Shown one piece after another: positions 6,695-16,932 of a stretch of DNA of 25,272 bases. Position 1 is the stretch's first letter; each line of letters opens with the position of its first letter. The notes beneath the pieces were generated by a model. The model did no database searches. It was not told the DNA's origin and was given only the letters and a program-made list of their open reading frames with translations. A program made the position numbers and the translations under genes. The stretch comes from a virus. The stretch is taken from positions 1 to 25,272 of the IMG/VR virus record IMGVR_UViG_3300009474_000011; one strand, given 5' to 3'.

Positions 6695-9600
6695 TTAGAT
6701 CTCCATTAACCACCAACCCCTAGCCACATTTGGTACAGAAGTTCCCCCGCCATCAGTAGCACCAAGATATATCAATCCAAAAGCTACATTTGGAGTATTG
6801 ATAATCAATTCTCCTCCAGCATATGTTCCAGAAGTAAGACCAATATTAGTACCAGTAGAATCTCCTTGAATTGCAATACCAGCAGGTGCTCTAACAATTA
6901 GTTGGCAGTTATATTTAATATTTCCACCAACATCAACAAGTCGTATCATGTCTCCAGATTGTGCATTGCTAGGTAGTTTTACAATTAGATTTGCATTAGA
7001 ACCAGTTGGTCTTACAAAATAATTTACATTAGCTTGCAATAATTCAGAAGCATTAATTGAAGCTTCACTGTTAGAATCAGTATTAATGTATAACCATTTT
7101 CTACCACCAGTAGGTGTAAAGTATTGTGTAATACCACCCAAATCAATAGCACCAGTAGAATTAACTACAAATTTTTCTACACCAGAGGAATTAACTACTA
7201 AAACTCTTGGGTCCTCATTCATGCCATTTATAATAAGATCACCAGTTACAGATAAACTATCAGCAAATGTAGCATCATTGTTACCTAAAGTAAGTACAGT
7301 TTGACCACTGCTTGACTTAATATCATTACCAGTAATTGTTAGATCACCACCAACTGTTAAATTGCCAGGAATTCCAGTATTACCAAAATTATCCAGTAAA
7401 CTAAGTGTTCTTACAATAACATTATCTGTTGAATATTGATTGACTACTACACTATCAGCTATTCCACTACCAGCATTATTTCCATTGTCGCCAATGGCAA
7501 TCTCTAATTGTGATGGAGGAGCATCATCACTTGTAGAATTAAATCTAATGAATGCATAATCAGTATTTCCATCCCAACGAAGGTAAGTATTTGGAGTGGC
7601 GAGATTTATATTACCAGTTGTTGTTACATCACCAGTTGTTGTTACATCACCAGTTAAATTTGTTGGGCCATATGCAGTCAAACCACCATTTGAAATAGAA
7701 TCACTGATTGTTGTTTCGCCAGTTACACTATCAATTTCAAATTTAGTAACATTTGATCCATTATTTACAATAAATTTCTTAGAAATTTGACCAACCGAAG
7801 TGCCGATTTCAACTGCTTCTCCTGATGTTCCAGAAGAATTTCTACTGACAAAAATATAATCTCCCGTATTTAAAGAACCACCAAATTCAGCTAAATTAAA
7901 TTGATCACTTGTTCCGGATCCATCAACATTAGAGGTTATCCAAGTAGTATCAAGAGCTACATTTATTTTTCTTACCGCAGTATTATCTGGGTGATTTGTT
8001 TTAGTTGGCAAGAATGATCCATATGGTTGACGCTCAACAATGATAAAATATGGAGCAGTTTGTACTCTAACTAATCCACCCGAAGCGATTCTTACAATTT
8101 CTGGGTGAGTAGTTCCAGAAACAGTTGTATCAATTAATAAATCATCATTTTCAGAATATGTGGGTAAATTTACTAGAGGTAAATAATACTTATTTCCAGT
8201 TAATGCTACTAAAGCTAAACCAGAATCTGAAATATATGTAGAAATTGCTTGTTGGAAGAAAGTTCCTCCCCATGATCCAGCACCAGCAGTATCAACTAGA
8301 TTATTAAATCCAGGTACAATTGTTACGAAATCAACATTTTTATCTAGTGGCACAGAAATTGTTCCTGTATGAGCAGAAATTGTAGATCCTAATTGTGCCC
8401 TAGTGCCATTAAAGTTGAATGATGCCGTTCCTCCATTAAGAATACTATTTCCTTTAACAAGTAAAGTAGCATCCACAGTAAGGCTATTTCTTATCCTGGT
8501 GGTTCCTCCTTGACCAGCAATGCTAACATCTGATGCATTGGCTGCAAAATTAAGAGAAGATGCTGCTCCGGAATTAGAGAAGAAACTTACCGAACCAGCA
8601 GAAGTTGTTATTGCTACTTCTTCAGTAACTAATTTATTACTACCTACTTGCAAATCACCCCAAAGTTTTATAGATTTTGTTTTAATTTCTACAAAACTAT
8701 TAGTTTCGTTATTACCGTAAGCACCACCAATGGTAATTTGGGAACTATTGGCAGATGTAGATGATGGATTACCAATATTAATAATTTGAGACGTTGCTGA
8801 ATTACCAATATTAATAATTTGAGATGCTGCTAAATTACCAAAATTAATTTCCGAAGCATTTCTAGTTAAATTTACGGTGCTGGCACTATTGGAAATATTT
8901 AATGTTCCTGTAAATGTAGTGTCATTTAATAAATTAAACGAATTATTGGTAACGGTTGTTGTAATATCACCACCATTAACTGCTAAATCCCCAGTAATTG
9001 TAGTATTTCCAATTAGAGATGAAGTTCCACCGACTCTAAAATTTTGACTAATTGCCGAACTTCCAATTACAGCAAGAGCAACATTATAAATGGCGCTATC
9101 AGCAGTACCATTTAATTGAGCATTAGTTGTATTAATACCAACTCTTCCACTATTAGTTGTGGATACTCGTAATGTTGAGACATTATCTGGTGTTAAGCTA
9201 TCACCGCCAACCAAAAATGCATTGTTGAGATTAGTGGCGGTTTTAGTTTGAATACCTGATTGATTTACAACAATAGAAGTATTCGTACCACTAATAAAAG
9301 CGTCACCAACAACATCAAGATTAGCTCTGGGCTCAGTATTGAGTTCAACAAACCCAGTTTTATATGCTAAATCAGATGCTCTAGCAAGTGTATTGATACC
9401 AAGTTTGTAATCTCCCCAAGTTTCTGTTTCTGTGCGTAAAGCTTCAGCCCCAATTAATCCAGTTTCTTTCCAATTCGCTTGACCAACTTCCATTTTGGCG
9501 CCAGCTACGGTAGACCAAGTGTAAATAACTCCTACTGCTGGAGTAGAGAAGATTTGAATTTGGCACGATGTTCCGGAAGAATTAAACCCATTTGATAAAA

Positions 9601-12600
9601 CTGTCCAAATACCATTTACATTAGGGTTAGCTATAAAATTAGTAATTTTTAATTCAGATCCAGCAGAAACATTCACATCGGCATTTGTAATACCAGGAAC
9701 CCATTCTATAGTTAATCTAATTCCATCACTAACTATACTTTGAATATTAGAATTACCAATTATAGTGTAATAATTTGCATAAATCCACCCAAGAGAACCA
9801 GAACGCTCAACAGAACTTCCTTTTAGAAGAATATCACCTGCTTTTGGATTTTGTGTCGTACTATATGATACTATTTGTAAAGAACTAAACAACCCAGATT
9901 GATTTGGGGTTATATTAGATGGACCAGCACCATTTACAAAATGAGTTCTGAGCGAATATCCCTGTCCATTAAGTCCAAGTAATTGTCTGGGAGTGATTCC
10001 ATACACCGCAGAATCAATTCTATTTTTGCCTAAAGTAATATCACCATCATTGGATCTAGCGAATTGTTGTCTACCAAGAGTAACATCATCACCAAGATCA
10101 GCATCAAGAACACTGAAAATTCTTAGTGGTGTTCCTTCATCAGGAGAAACATTAATTTCAACAGGATTATTGAAGTTAGCATTACCTTCCACAGTAATTC
10201 TATCATTAAATGTAACTGGAATGTCAAATGTTGTTACAAGGCCACCAAGATCATCTCCACTATCATCTTCCGATTCTTCAAGAGAAGCTCTTTCAAGGAA
10301 TGTTTCTTCTCCGGTAATAGCGTTGATTTTCCTATTACCAATATAAAGATCTCCATTAGAGTTAAGACCCGTATAGAATACAAGGCCACCATCTTCTTTC
10401 TTAGATTGAGCATAAGAATCTTGAATGTCACTAAGAACAACTTCTTGACGTAATGGGAAACCAGTTGAATAGTTACCAGGACCAAATCCAAGATATTCAA
10501 ACGTATGGTTGCCAGAACGAGCAATAGAAGGTCTACGTAGTTCTACATATAATTTGCGTTCTGTAGGAAAATTAGAGTCGCCAGCGATAGGAATAAATCT
10601 ATCTTCAGAACCAGAAGTAGCATTACCTTCTTGAGCTTCAAGAACATTAGATCCACCAACTGGATTTAAAGTTATTGATGTCAGTGATTCGGCAGGAACA
10701 AAGTTGTAATTTTGTAAAGCAGGTTGTTTAATTAAATCCTGAACTAATTCTTTAGTTTCGCTGTTTTTAACATCATTAACTGTAACTAAACCATGAATAT
10801 AATTATCTGCAGCCGAAATAGATGATGGAGCATCATTAAACGCAGGATTAATTTGCTTAAACCATACTGGATCATTTTTGTAATTTTGTGGATATAATTG
10901 AGAAATTGGTTGAGAGAACTTAAAGTTTCTAAAGTTCACCCCAACACCAGCACCTGTCGGGAATGGCGAAATATTTCCTCTTAGGCAAGTTAAGTAGTAT
11001 ACTCCATCTTGTTGCCCAGCAATTCTTTGTTGAATTGTATCAATATCAAAAATATAAAAACTATCTTCAAGATTGCCAGCATCACGAACATTTTCAATTC
11101 TATACTGATTATTAGCATCATCAGTAATAATGTCACCAGGAACTAATGTATAAACATTTGCACCTTCAACACGATAAAGATAATCTCTACGATCTGATTT
11201 ATCCTTGCCCTGAGGATCTCCTACGCTGTTTGGTTTAGCTAATAAATCAGCAAATACATCACCTTGAGTAAATCTAGTATCTACAATATTATTATATTTA
11301 AGCTCACCAGTAATATTTTTGAGAACTAAGTAATAATTTCCATTTTCTACAAAATATCCTTGAATATAACCACTTCCACCAGAGAATCCACTCCAGGTTA
11401 CTAAGTTGGAGGCTCCCGCACCTATTGGATTTACTCCAAAAGTTCCTCCTTGAGGAAAATTAATCTCAACTATCGTAAAGATTTCATTTTTTAATGCTTC
11501 GTTAGTAATTTGATAATCAAAAGCAGTTATTTCAAGATTTTGATTATTTCCACCAATATCATCAATTTTTCTTGCTGATTGAATAGTAAAAGCAATTTCA
11601 CTTTGAGTTTTTTCACTACCAATTATTTTTGGTGATAAGTATGGATCATATGTGGGATTGACGATTCCGAACGTACTGAGAAGTTCTTGTGCGGTGTAAC
11701 CAATTCTTTCATTAGTTTGCTCTGGATTATCAAATCTGGCTACTGACGGAGCACCACCAATTGGTTTGAGCACAAACTTTTGTGGAAGCAATCTTCTCCT
11801 GTCATCAGTTCTTAGTTTAATTGTAAATCCATTCAATGGATCTCTAACAGTTTCAAGATATTTCGGAATTACATAACGTAATCTATAAACACGATCTTCT
11901 TTAAGTCGTTTATCTTCTAATCTGTTAAACCAAGAGTCAAGAGTTCTAATTTTTCCTGATCCAGGTCCATATGCAGAAACATCTTTAAATCTCAATAAAA
12001 TGCTTTCTTGATTTGGGTTATTAGAGGTTTCATCCCTGACCTGCAAATACCACAATCCACTTGAATTTAATGTACTTCCACTATTATCAGATGGAGCAAT
12101 TTCAAATCTTAGTGGACTAATTCTCTTATTTGCAAATACATAAAAATTTTGTCCACTTCCAGGAACAAAAGAAATAGCATTTACTCCAGCGATGGCATCA
12201 GCATGTGATGTATGAATACTAAACTTCTTGGGCGTAACAAATCTAGCAAAGTAATATGTCTGCGTATTAATTGTACCAGAACCAGCAATTTCTGGTAAGT
12301 CAGATCCAAGAATATCTTCGGCAAGACGGAAGAAAACTTGTTGTGGCGTTATGGATACGTTAGGAGCATCAAAAATATGCGATACATCAGTTTCAATTTC
12401 TCCGGCGCCGGCAATATTACATCTATATCTGTGTAGGTCATAACTTTCATCTAAAACATAACGCTGAATCTGAATTTCTACATCAGGATGAACCGAATCT
12501 GTTTCTGGGGAATAGATGTAAATACCAGCGGCAGCGTTTTCTTTAGTGGAAGAAAGCATTAATTTAGTTTGATCCGAACCATCAAAAATAGTAGTTCCAG

Positions 12601-15600
12601 AATAATCTTCTGGTTGCGTAAATCTACCAGGAGCAATTACATAATACTTAGTATTCGTACTAAAGCCATTAGGCAATCTAATTACTCTCTTATCTGGATT
12701 AGTTCCTGCTTTTGCTTTTGGAACAAGACGAACAATTGTACCAGTTTCAAATTGATGTGGGTTTGAAGTAGCACCACCAGTATTAATTGTAAACACAGTC
12801 GCTCTTTTAGCTAATCCAGCAAAGTCAATATTTGGCTCAATTTTAGATACTGAAGAAGAAGTTGTTAAAATTATAAAAATATCACTAAAATATTGAGAAA
12901 TAGTGGTTGCAATATTAGCACATTCTGGATAGTTTGTATCTTGAATTAAGCTATTGTCTTTTGTTGGTTGTACAGCAGACCAAGCAGAAAATACAAAATC
13001 AAAATATAAAAATGCAGTTGTAGATGTTTGCTGAGCTTGTACAGTATTTCCTTGCAATAATTTAGACCCGACTTCACCAAGTTCAATTGTTTGGTCATCA
13101 ATAATTCTCTTAATATAAGTATTGGATGGAATATTTGTAATAATGGAAGTAGAGCCAGAAATTAATTTGTTGTTAACAAAATTAGAAGGAATATACTCGG
13201 CAACACTCATACCAATAAGTAATCCGGTAGTGTCACCAACATTAACAATAGCAGATCCTGTATTTGTTTGGCAATTTCTAATTAATACATCAAAATTACG
13301 CATCGCAGAGATGCACATATTTTTAACATAATCCAAAGCTTCAACAGTTTCGTCAAGTTCTTCAGCGATATAAGCTAATGAACCACCAACGTAATACCCT
13401 TCAGCAGCTTGAATTGTGTTTACGTTCCCACCAAGACGTAAATCTTGTACGACAGCATCTACATAATAACCAATATCTCTTTCGCATTTGGTAATAGTAA
13501 TATTTTGATTAGTTAAAAGATTTGGATACTTAGAAATAATATAATTATATGCTTCATTTTGAATTAATGCTTTATTATCTTCAATTCTGTTAGCAGCATC
13601 TTGAGCAACATTATCAATTTGAATGCCAGCAGGATTTAAAGTTTCTAAGGAAGTAGTATAGGATACAAATCCGTTTGGTTCAAGTGTTGAGTAATATACA
13701 CCATCATCTAACTTTACATAAAGCTTCTCATCAGTTCGGGAACCAAGACGAAATCCTTCAATTGTAGCAGCTGGTCTGTCATTTGGATCCGTGGCGTCAT
13801 CAGAACCAATGTATAATCTGGTGTGATTTGTTTGACTATTTGAAGCTTGAATATCTAAAGTATAATATTGAATTTTTGTTTCATTAACTAAAGAAGTATT
13901 AATTGTTCTTGGTGGAATAATATCAGTAATATACCCGCCCTTATCTTGGTTGAAAGAGAATCCTTTGAAGCCAATAGCGTGAAGTGAGGTATTACCAAAG
14001 TTAGAGTTGGAGTTGGTGATGGACATGTCCCCACCAGATTCCATCAAGAAGTGGTCAAAAAAGCCTACAGCGAATACCGAAACACACTGAACGAAAGCAT
14101 CATCTGAGGCACGAATGTGGAAGTTTCTCCAGTCATCCTTCCAATAAGCATCACCTTTGGTGTGATAAGGAACTGTAGCAAAAGCATCTGTTAGTGATGC
14201 TTGATTCCAAGTATTGGTAAACCTATCATAACGAATAAAAGCACGATCATCTTTTTGTAGAGATACACCAGTGTACTGGGCAACAACCATTGATTTGAAA
14301 CCAGTGGCCTTAGATCCATCTGCCCACATGCCACACAGACCCCATGTGGAGCGAATGGAGCAGTTAAATACATAGGGAGAAGCAGACTCAACAGAATCAA
14401 TCTCTGCCTGGGCTACAGCATTTGTGCTAAGGCCATTATCATTTCTGTAAATCTGTCCACTAATAAGACCAAGAGCAGAAGTAGTAGTTTCTACTTGATA
14501 TTCAAAAACTCTTGAGTTTTGATTATCAATAGCAGTTACTTTTATAGTACCATTAATCGCTTGATTTAGCCCAGTATTTAAAACTGCAATATACTGATCT
14601 ACAAAATAACCGTGATCAATTTTAGTAGTTACTCGGACAGTTAATCTTCCTGGAGGAGCGGAATCAAATACTTGAATGCTATCAAGTCTTCTTGTATCAG
14701 AAAGAGGACCAACAATTCTATTTTCTTGAACAAGAGCATCAAATTCGCCGTCATCATCAATTTGTGGTTGAAACTTAACAAAAGCTCTTCCAACTTTAAT
14801 GTAATACTCAGTAAGATCATCACTATCTGCATATGTCATGATGCAGATCTTGTGGTGAGAATACTCAGGAATAGCAAGATTTACTGTATTTCCTTTCTGA
14901 AAATAAACCTTACCAACTCCAGCATTTTCATCAAAAAGAGGAGAGTTAGCAGAAAGATCGCCATCTTTAATAGTAAACTGCCATAAGTAACAACCACCAG
15001 TTAGATTAAAGATGGATGTTCTTTGTTGTGTGCCATCGGCAGGATCAGGAACATAAAGTGGTCTGATGACAGTTCTACGAAGGTCATAGCCAATAAGTGA
15101 ACAACCTCTGGGAACAATAGCACCGCCAGAAGCGGCGTTGAATTTGTAAAAAATGTTATCTGGATTACTTAAATCAAGAATAGAGGTATCATTCCACTGC
15201 TCTAACGCTTGATCATAATTAAATACAGGAACATCACCAATAATTTCAACATCAGCTAAGCTGTTTAGATTTCCATCAGTAATTACAATAGTGACAATAG
15301 ATACTAACGTTTCAATAGTATTTTGTACATCTACACAAGTTAATTCATTACCTGATGTTAGATTTGGTTGAATTTGCCCGCCACTACCAGCAATTGAAGG
15401 TCCTTCAAGTAAAGTTAAATCTTTGTTATAAAGCTGATTGGTTACAGCTTTTTTCATCATTTCTTTCGCTGCATCAAATGCTATAATTGACTGGGACTCT
15501 TCACCAAACAAACCATTTAATATGGGTACACCATTTCTGTCAAAATATGTTCGGGCAGCCTGAACAGAATTACTATTTCCTCCAGTTTTGAGGTCGGCAA

Positions 15601-16585
15601 CAACAGCATCAACAATATAACCAATATCACGCTGACAAATTGATTGTCCTGGTCCAGCTAAAATACCGCTGGTTTCTGAAGGAAGACCAGATACCGAATT
15701 AGCAGAAATAGCATCAGTTACAATTAAAGTAAGGCTAAAGATAGCAGATCTAACATTAGCACACGAGTTTACATTGACATTAGAACCAGTTGCCGAATCT
15801 GCGGTAATTGTTAAATCTTTATATGTTAATTGATTTACGACCGCTTGCTCCATCAAATCTCTGGCAGCATTAAATGCTTGCCTTGATTGATTTTGCTCAC
15901 CTAATAAAGTGTTCGCAAGCCAAGCAGTTCCAGATGAATTAAAGTAATTTTGAATAAACTTACGAGTATACTTATTAGCTCCACCTAAGAAAATGTCAAG
16001 AGATACGGCATCTATAAAATAACCGATATCTCTCTTGCACTTTTCGTCACCATTAGGAACAACAAATCCTGGATTCAATTCAACCATTGTGTTGAAAGCA
16101 TCATCAATGATTTCTTGACGATTTCGTTGAATTAATCTATAAGCATCACAAAATCTTGAAATATCTGTAGTAATTTGATCTCCAGGAACTACCCAATCAA
16201 CTCCCCACGAAGCTTCGTTATACTCAATAGCAATTTCAGCAAATGCTCTATCAACAATTTCTTGACGGTTTCTTTCAATTAAAATCGCACCATCTTGATA
16301 TCTTGGCTCTGGATTCGTAATACCAACAACACCTGGGCGGTTGTCAATATAGTGATTACCAGGCATCAGCATGATGCTAAACTGGTCAAATCTATCGTTA
16401 TTTCTTCCTGGCAAGTAGGAATAACGAGCTACTTCAATAAAGGCTCTCTGGATTGTTTTAAATGGACGTAGAGGAGAATTACCCCGATTATCTAATTCGT
16501 CGGTGGCGTTAAAATCGTCGGGGGAAACGTATAGATATCTTCCAGTTTTACTTGAATACAGATTATCAAGTCTTGTAAGAGCCAT
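6695..16585 (-). CDS. Giant virion structural protein (3296 aa), tail-fibre-like
   Basis: This single frame covers nearly 40% of the window. The N-terminus (MALTRLDNLYSSKTGRYLYV, then SPDDFNATDELDNRG and PLRPFKTIQRAFIEVARYS) resembles a conserved large structural protein of T4-like cyanophages and suggests a parallel beta-helix start. A module with the core C.RDIGY..DAV..D....GGN occurs at residues 183, 317 and 1034; the first two copies form a tandem of about 110 residues each, ending in NQL..KDLT. Each copy at 183 and 1034 is preceded by a helical N(R/K)..I...A segment. From about residue 2250 on the protein is a fibre of low-complexity beta repeats rich in N, G, T and S, including TGDVTT and SQIINIGN repeats. 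The last 120 residues form a separate compact domain ending RGWWLMEI. A late promoter lies 41 bases upstream, and GAG precedes the ATG. Its exact place in the virion (baseplate fibre or adhesin) is inference. Confidence 0.88.
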   Translation of the reverse strand: MALTRLDNLYSSKTGRYLYVSPDDFNATDELDNRGNSPLRPFKTIQRAFIEVARYSYLPGRNNDRFDQFSIMLMPGNHYIDNRPGVVGITNPEPRYQDGAILIERNRQEIVDRAFAEIAIEYNEASWGVDWVVPGDQITTDISRFCDAYRLIQRNRQEIIDDAFNTMVELNPGFVVPNGDEKCKRDIGYFIDAVSLDIFLGGANKYTRKFIQNYFNSSGTAWLANTLLGEQNQSRQAFNAARDLMEQAVVNQLTYKDLTITADSATGSNVNVNSCANVRSAIFSLTLIVTDAISANSVSGLPSETSGILAGPGQSICQRDIGYIVDAVVADLKTGGNSNSVQAARTYFDRNGVPILNGLFGEESQSIIAFDAAKEMMKKAVTNQLYNKDLTLLEGPSIAGSGGQIQPNLTSGNELTCVDVQNTIETLVSIVTIVITDGNLNSLADVEIIGDVPVFNYDQALEQWNDTSILDLSNPDNIFYKFNAASGGAIVPRGCSLIGYDLRRTVIRPLYVPDPADGTQQRTSIFNLTGGCYLWQFTIKDGDLSANSPLFDENAGVGKVYFQKGNTVNLAIPEYSHHKICIMTYADSDDLTEYYIKVGRAFVKFQPQIDDDGEFDALVQENRIVGPLSDTRRLDSIQVFDSAPPGRLTVRVTTKIDHGYFVDQYIAVLNTGLNQAINGTIKVTAIDNQNSRVFEYQVETTTSALGLISGQIYRNDNGLSTNAVAQAEIDSVESASPYVFNCSIRSTWGLCGMWADGSKATGFKSMVVAQYTGVSLQKDDRAFIRYDRFTNTWNQASLTDAFATVPYHTKGDAYWKDDWRNFHIRASDDAFVQCVSVFAVGFFDHFLMESGGDMSITNSNSNFGNTSLHAIGFKGFSFNQDKGGYITDIIPPRTINTSLVNETKIQYYTLDIQASNSQTNHTRLYIGSDDATDPNDRPAATIEGFRLGSRTDEKLYVKLDDGVYYSTLEPNGFVSYTTSLETLNPAGIQIDNVAQDAANRIEDNKALIQNEAYNYIISKYPNLLTNQNITITKCERDIGYYVDAVVQDLRLGGNVNTIQAAEGYYVGGSLAYIAEELDETVEALDYVKNMCISAMRNFDVLIRNCQTNTGSAIVNVGDTTGLLIGMSVAEYIPSNFVNNKLISGSTSIITNIPSNTYIKRIIDDQTIELGEVGSKLLQGNTVQAQQTSTTAFLYFDFVFSAWSAVQPTKDNSLIQDTNYPECANIATTISQYFSDIFIILTTSSSVSKIEPNIDFAGLAKRATVFTINTGGATSNPHQFETGTIVRLVPKAKAGTNPDKRVIRLPNGFSTNTKYYVIAPGRFTQPEDYSGTTIFDGSDQTKLMLSSTKENAAAGIYIYSPETDSVHPDVEIQIQRYVLDESYDLHRYRCNIAGAGEIETDVSHIFDAPNVSITPQQVFFRLAEDILGSDLPEIAGSGTINTQTYYFARFVTPKKFSIHTSHADAIAGVNAISFVPGSGQNFYVFANKRISPLRFEIAPSDNSGSTLNSSGLWYLQVRDETSNNPNQESILLRFKDVSAYGPGSGKIRTLDSWFNRLEDKRLKEDRVYRLRYVIPKYLETVRDPLNGFTIKLRTDDRRRLLPQKFVLKPIGGAPSVARFDNPEQTNERIGYTAQELLSTFGIVNPTYDPYLSPKIIGSEKTQSEIAFTIQSARKIDDIGGNNQNLEITAFDYQITNEALKNEIFTIVEINFPQGGTFGVNPIGAGASNLVTWSGFSGGSGYIQGYFVENGNYYLVLKNITGELKYNNIVDTRFTQGDVFADLLAKPNSVGDPQGKDKSDRRDYLYRVEGANVYTLVPGDIITDDANNQYRIENVRDAGNLEDSFYIFDIDTIQQRIAGQQDGVYYLTCLRGNISPFPTGAGVGVNFRNFKFSQPISQLYPQNYKNDPVWFKQINPAFNDAPSSISAADNYIHGLVTVNDVKNSETKELVQDLIKQPALQNYNFVPAESLTSITLNPVGGSNVLEAQEGNATSGSEDRFIPIAGDSNFPTERKLYVELRRPSIARSGNHTFEYLGFGPGNYSTGFPLRQEVVLSDIQDSYAQSKKEDGGLVFYTGLNSNGDLYIGNRKINAITGEETFLERASLEESEDDSGDDLGGLVTTFDIPVTFNDRITVEGNANFNNPVEINVSPDEGTPLRIFSVLDADLGDDVTLGRQQFARSNDGDITLGKNRIDSAVYGITPRQLLGLNGQGYSLRTHFVNGAGPSNITPNQSGLFSSLQIVSYSTTQNPKAGDILLKGSSVERSGSLGWIYANYYTIIGNSNIQSIVSDGIRLTIEWVPGITNADVNVSAGSELKITNFIANPNVNGIWTVLSNGFNSSGTSCQIQIFSTPAVGVIYTWSTVAGAKMEVGQANWKETGLIGAEALRTETETWGDYKLGINTLARASDLAYKTGFVELNTEPRANLDVVGDAFISGTNTSIVVNQSGIQTKTATNLNNAFLVGGDSLTPDNVSTLRVSTTNSGRVGINTTNAQLNGTADSAIYNVALAVIGSSAISQNFRVGGTSSLIGNTTITGDLAVNGGDITTTVTNNSFNLLNDTTFTGTLNISNSASTVNLTRNASEINFGNLAASQIINIGNSATSQIINIGNPSSTSANSSQITIGGAYGNNETNSFVEIKTKSIKLWGDLQVGSNKLVTEEVAITTSAGSVSFFSNSGAASSLNFAANASDVSIAGQGGTTRIRNSLTVDATLLVKGNSILNGGTASFNFNGTRAQLGSTISAHTGTISVPLDKNVDFVTIVPGFNNLVDTAGAGSWGGTFFQQAISTYISDSGLALVALTGNKYYLPLVNLPTYSENDDLLIDTTVSGTTHPEIVRIASGGLVRVQTAPYFIIVERQPYGSFLPTKTNHPDNTAVRKINVALDTTWITSNVDGSGTSDQFNLAEFGGSLNTGDYIFVSRNSSGTSGEAVEIGTSVGQISKKFIVNNGSNVTKFEIDSVTGETTISDSISNGGLTAYGPTNLTGDVTTTGDVTTTGNINLATPNTYLRWDGNTDYAFIRFNSTSDDAPPSQLEIAIGDNGNNAGSGIADSVVVNQYSTDNVIVRTLSLLDNFGNTGIPGNLTVGGDLTITGNDIKSSSGQTVLTLGNNDATFADSLSVTGDLIINGMNEDPRVLVVNSSGVEKFVVNSTGAIDLGGITQYFTPTGGRKWLYINTDSNSEASINASELLQANVNYFVRPTGSNANLIVKLPSNAQSGDMIRLVDVGGNIKYNCQLIVRAPAGIAIQGDSTGTNIGLTSGTYAGGELIINTPNVAFGLIYLGATDGGGTSVPNVARGWWLMEI
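7614..7655 (-). repeat. 18-bp tandem repeat, 2.3 copies, inside giant gene
   Basis: The plus-strand unit CCAGTTGTTGTTACATCA occurs twice exactly (7614-7631, 7632-7649) and continues for six bases. It encodes TGDVTT repeated in the fibre shaft. Exact nucleotide identity points to recent slippage or duplication. Confidence 0.85.
8766..8850 (-). repeat. 33-bp repeat, about 2.6 copies, inside giant gene
   Basis: Units begin at 8766, 8799 and 8832 with the shared plus-strand core ATTACCAATATTAATAATTT; the third copy is partial and diverged. They encode an 11-residue repeat, NIGN(S)A(T)SQII-like, in the shaft of the virion protein. Confidence 0.85.
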
Positions 16586-16625
16586 AATTACTCAGACCTA
16601 CGGATTGTTTTTTTCTTCTTAAGTG

Positions 16626-16633
16626 TATTTATA
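16626..16633 (-). promoter_or_regulatory. T4-type late promoter (TATAAATA) for the giant virion gene
   Basis: The minus strand reads TATAAATA, the exact T4 late promoter element recognised by the phage late sigma factor (gp55 in T4). It lies 41 bases before the ATG at 16585 and 4 bases after the T-run of the preceding terminator, so the fibre operon begins a new late transcription unit here. Confidence 0.85.
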
Positions 16634-16637
16634 CAAT

Positions 16638-16663
16638 AAAACCCCCCTATAATGGGAGGTTTT
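16638..16663 (-). terminator. Rho-independent terminator closing the tRNA island
   Basis: On the minus strand AAAACCTCCC and GGGGGGTTTT form a 10-bp stem (one G-U pair) around loop ATTATA, ending in TTTTATTG. On the plus strand the same pair would be a C-A mismatch, so it is better formed in minus-strand RNA. Confidence 0.82.
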
Positions 16664-16667
16664 ATAT

Positions 16668-16690
16668 TGCACTATGGAAGTGCATCTTCC
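16668..16690 (-). promoter_or_regulatory. Two mutually exclusive stems upstream of the island terminator
   Basis: On the plus strand TGCAC/GTGCA (16668-16672 with 16680-16684) and GGAAG/CTTCC (16676-16680 with 16686-16690) overlap, so only one 5-bp stem can form at a time. They lie between tRNA-Asn and the terminator. An attenuator-like or processing role is possible but unproved. Confidence 0.35.
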
Positions 16691-16700
16691 TTCACACGGA

Positions 16701-16773
16701 CTCCCTGAGTAGGGCACGATCCTACAACTTTCGTGTTAACAGCACGACACTCTACCAATTGAGTTATCAGGGA
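16701..16773 (-). tRNA. tRNA-Asn(GTT)
   Basis: 73 nt cloverleaf: acceptor TCCCTGA/TCAGGGA, D stem ACTC/GAGT, anticodon stem TCGTG/CACGA with loop CTGTTAA, T stem GTAGG/CCTAC, discriminator G, no encoded CCA. The T loop is ATCGTGC: the normal T54 and A58 are exchanged to A54 and T58, while T55 and C56 are kept. It follows the 47-residue ORF and precedes the island terminator. Confidence 0.9.
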
Positions 16774-16780
16774 ATAAAAA

Positions 16781-16924
16781 TCAAAAATGTTCTTTTGATT
16801 TAAGTTTTACCCAATTTAATAAATTGAGATATTGAAATTTGTCGTCAGTTTCCTCCTTTTTTTGAATTAGGGTTTCTAATGCTTCAATGACCATTTCGTG
16901 ATCTTTTTTGGAAAGTAAGCTCAT
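16781..16924 (-). CDS. Small hypothetical protein, 47 aa
   Basis: A short minus-strand frame starting MSLLSKKDHEMVIEALETLI and ending KLKSKEHF. A good Shine-Dalgarno (GAGGGT) stands 6 bases before the ATG at 16924. The sequence is polar and predicted helical (alternating E, K and hydrophobics, LETLIQKKEE), with W38 near the C-terminus and no membrane segment. It lies between tRNA-Leu(TAG) and tRNA-Asn, 7 bases before the latter, and an ACTAAATA late-promoter-like box lies 59 bases upstream. I do not recognise a family. The codon pattern and ribosome site make it more likely real than chance. Confidence 0.7.
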   Translation of the reverse strand: MSLLSKKDHEMVIEALETLIQKKEETDDKFQYLNLLNWVKLKSKEHF

Positions 16925-16932
16925 TTTTTACC

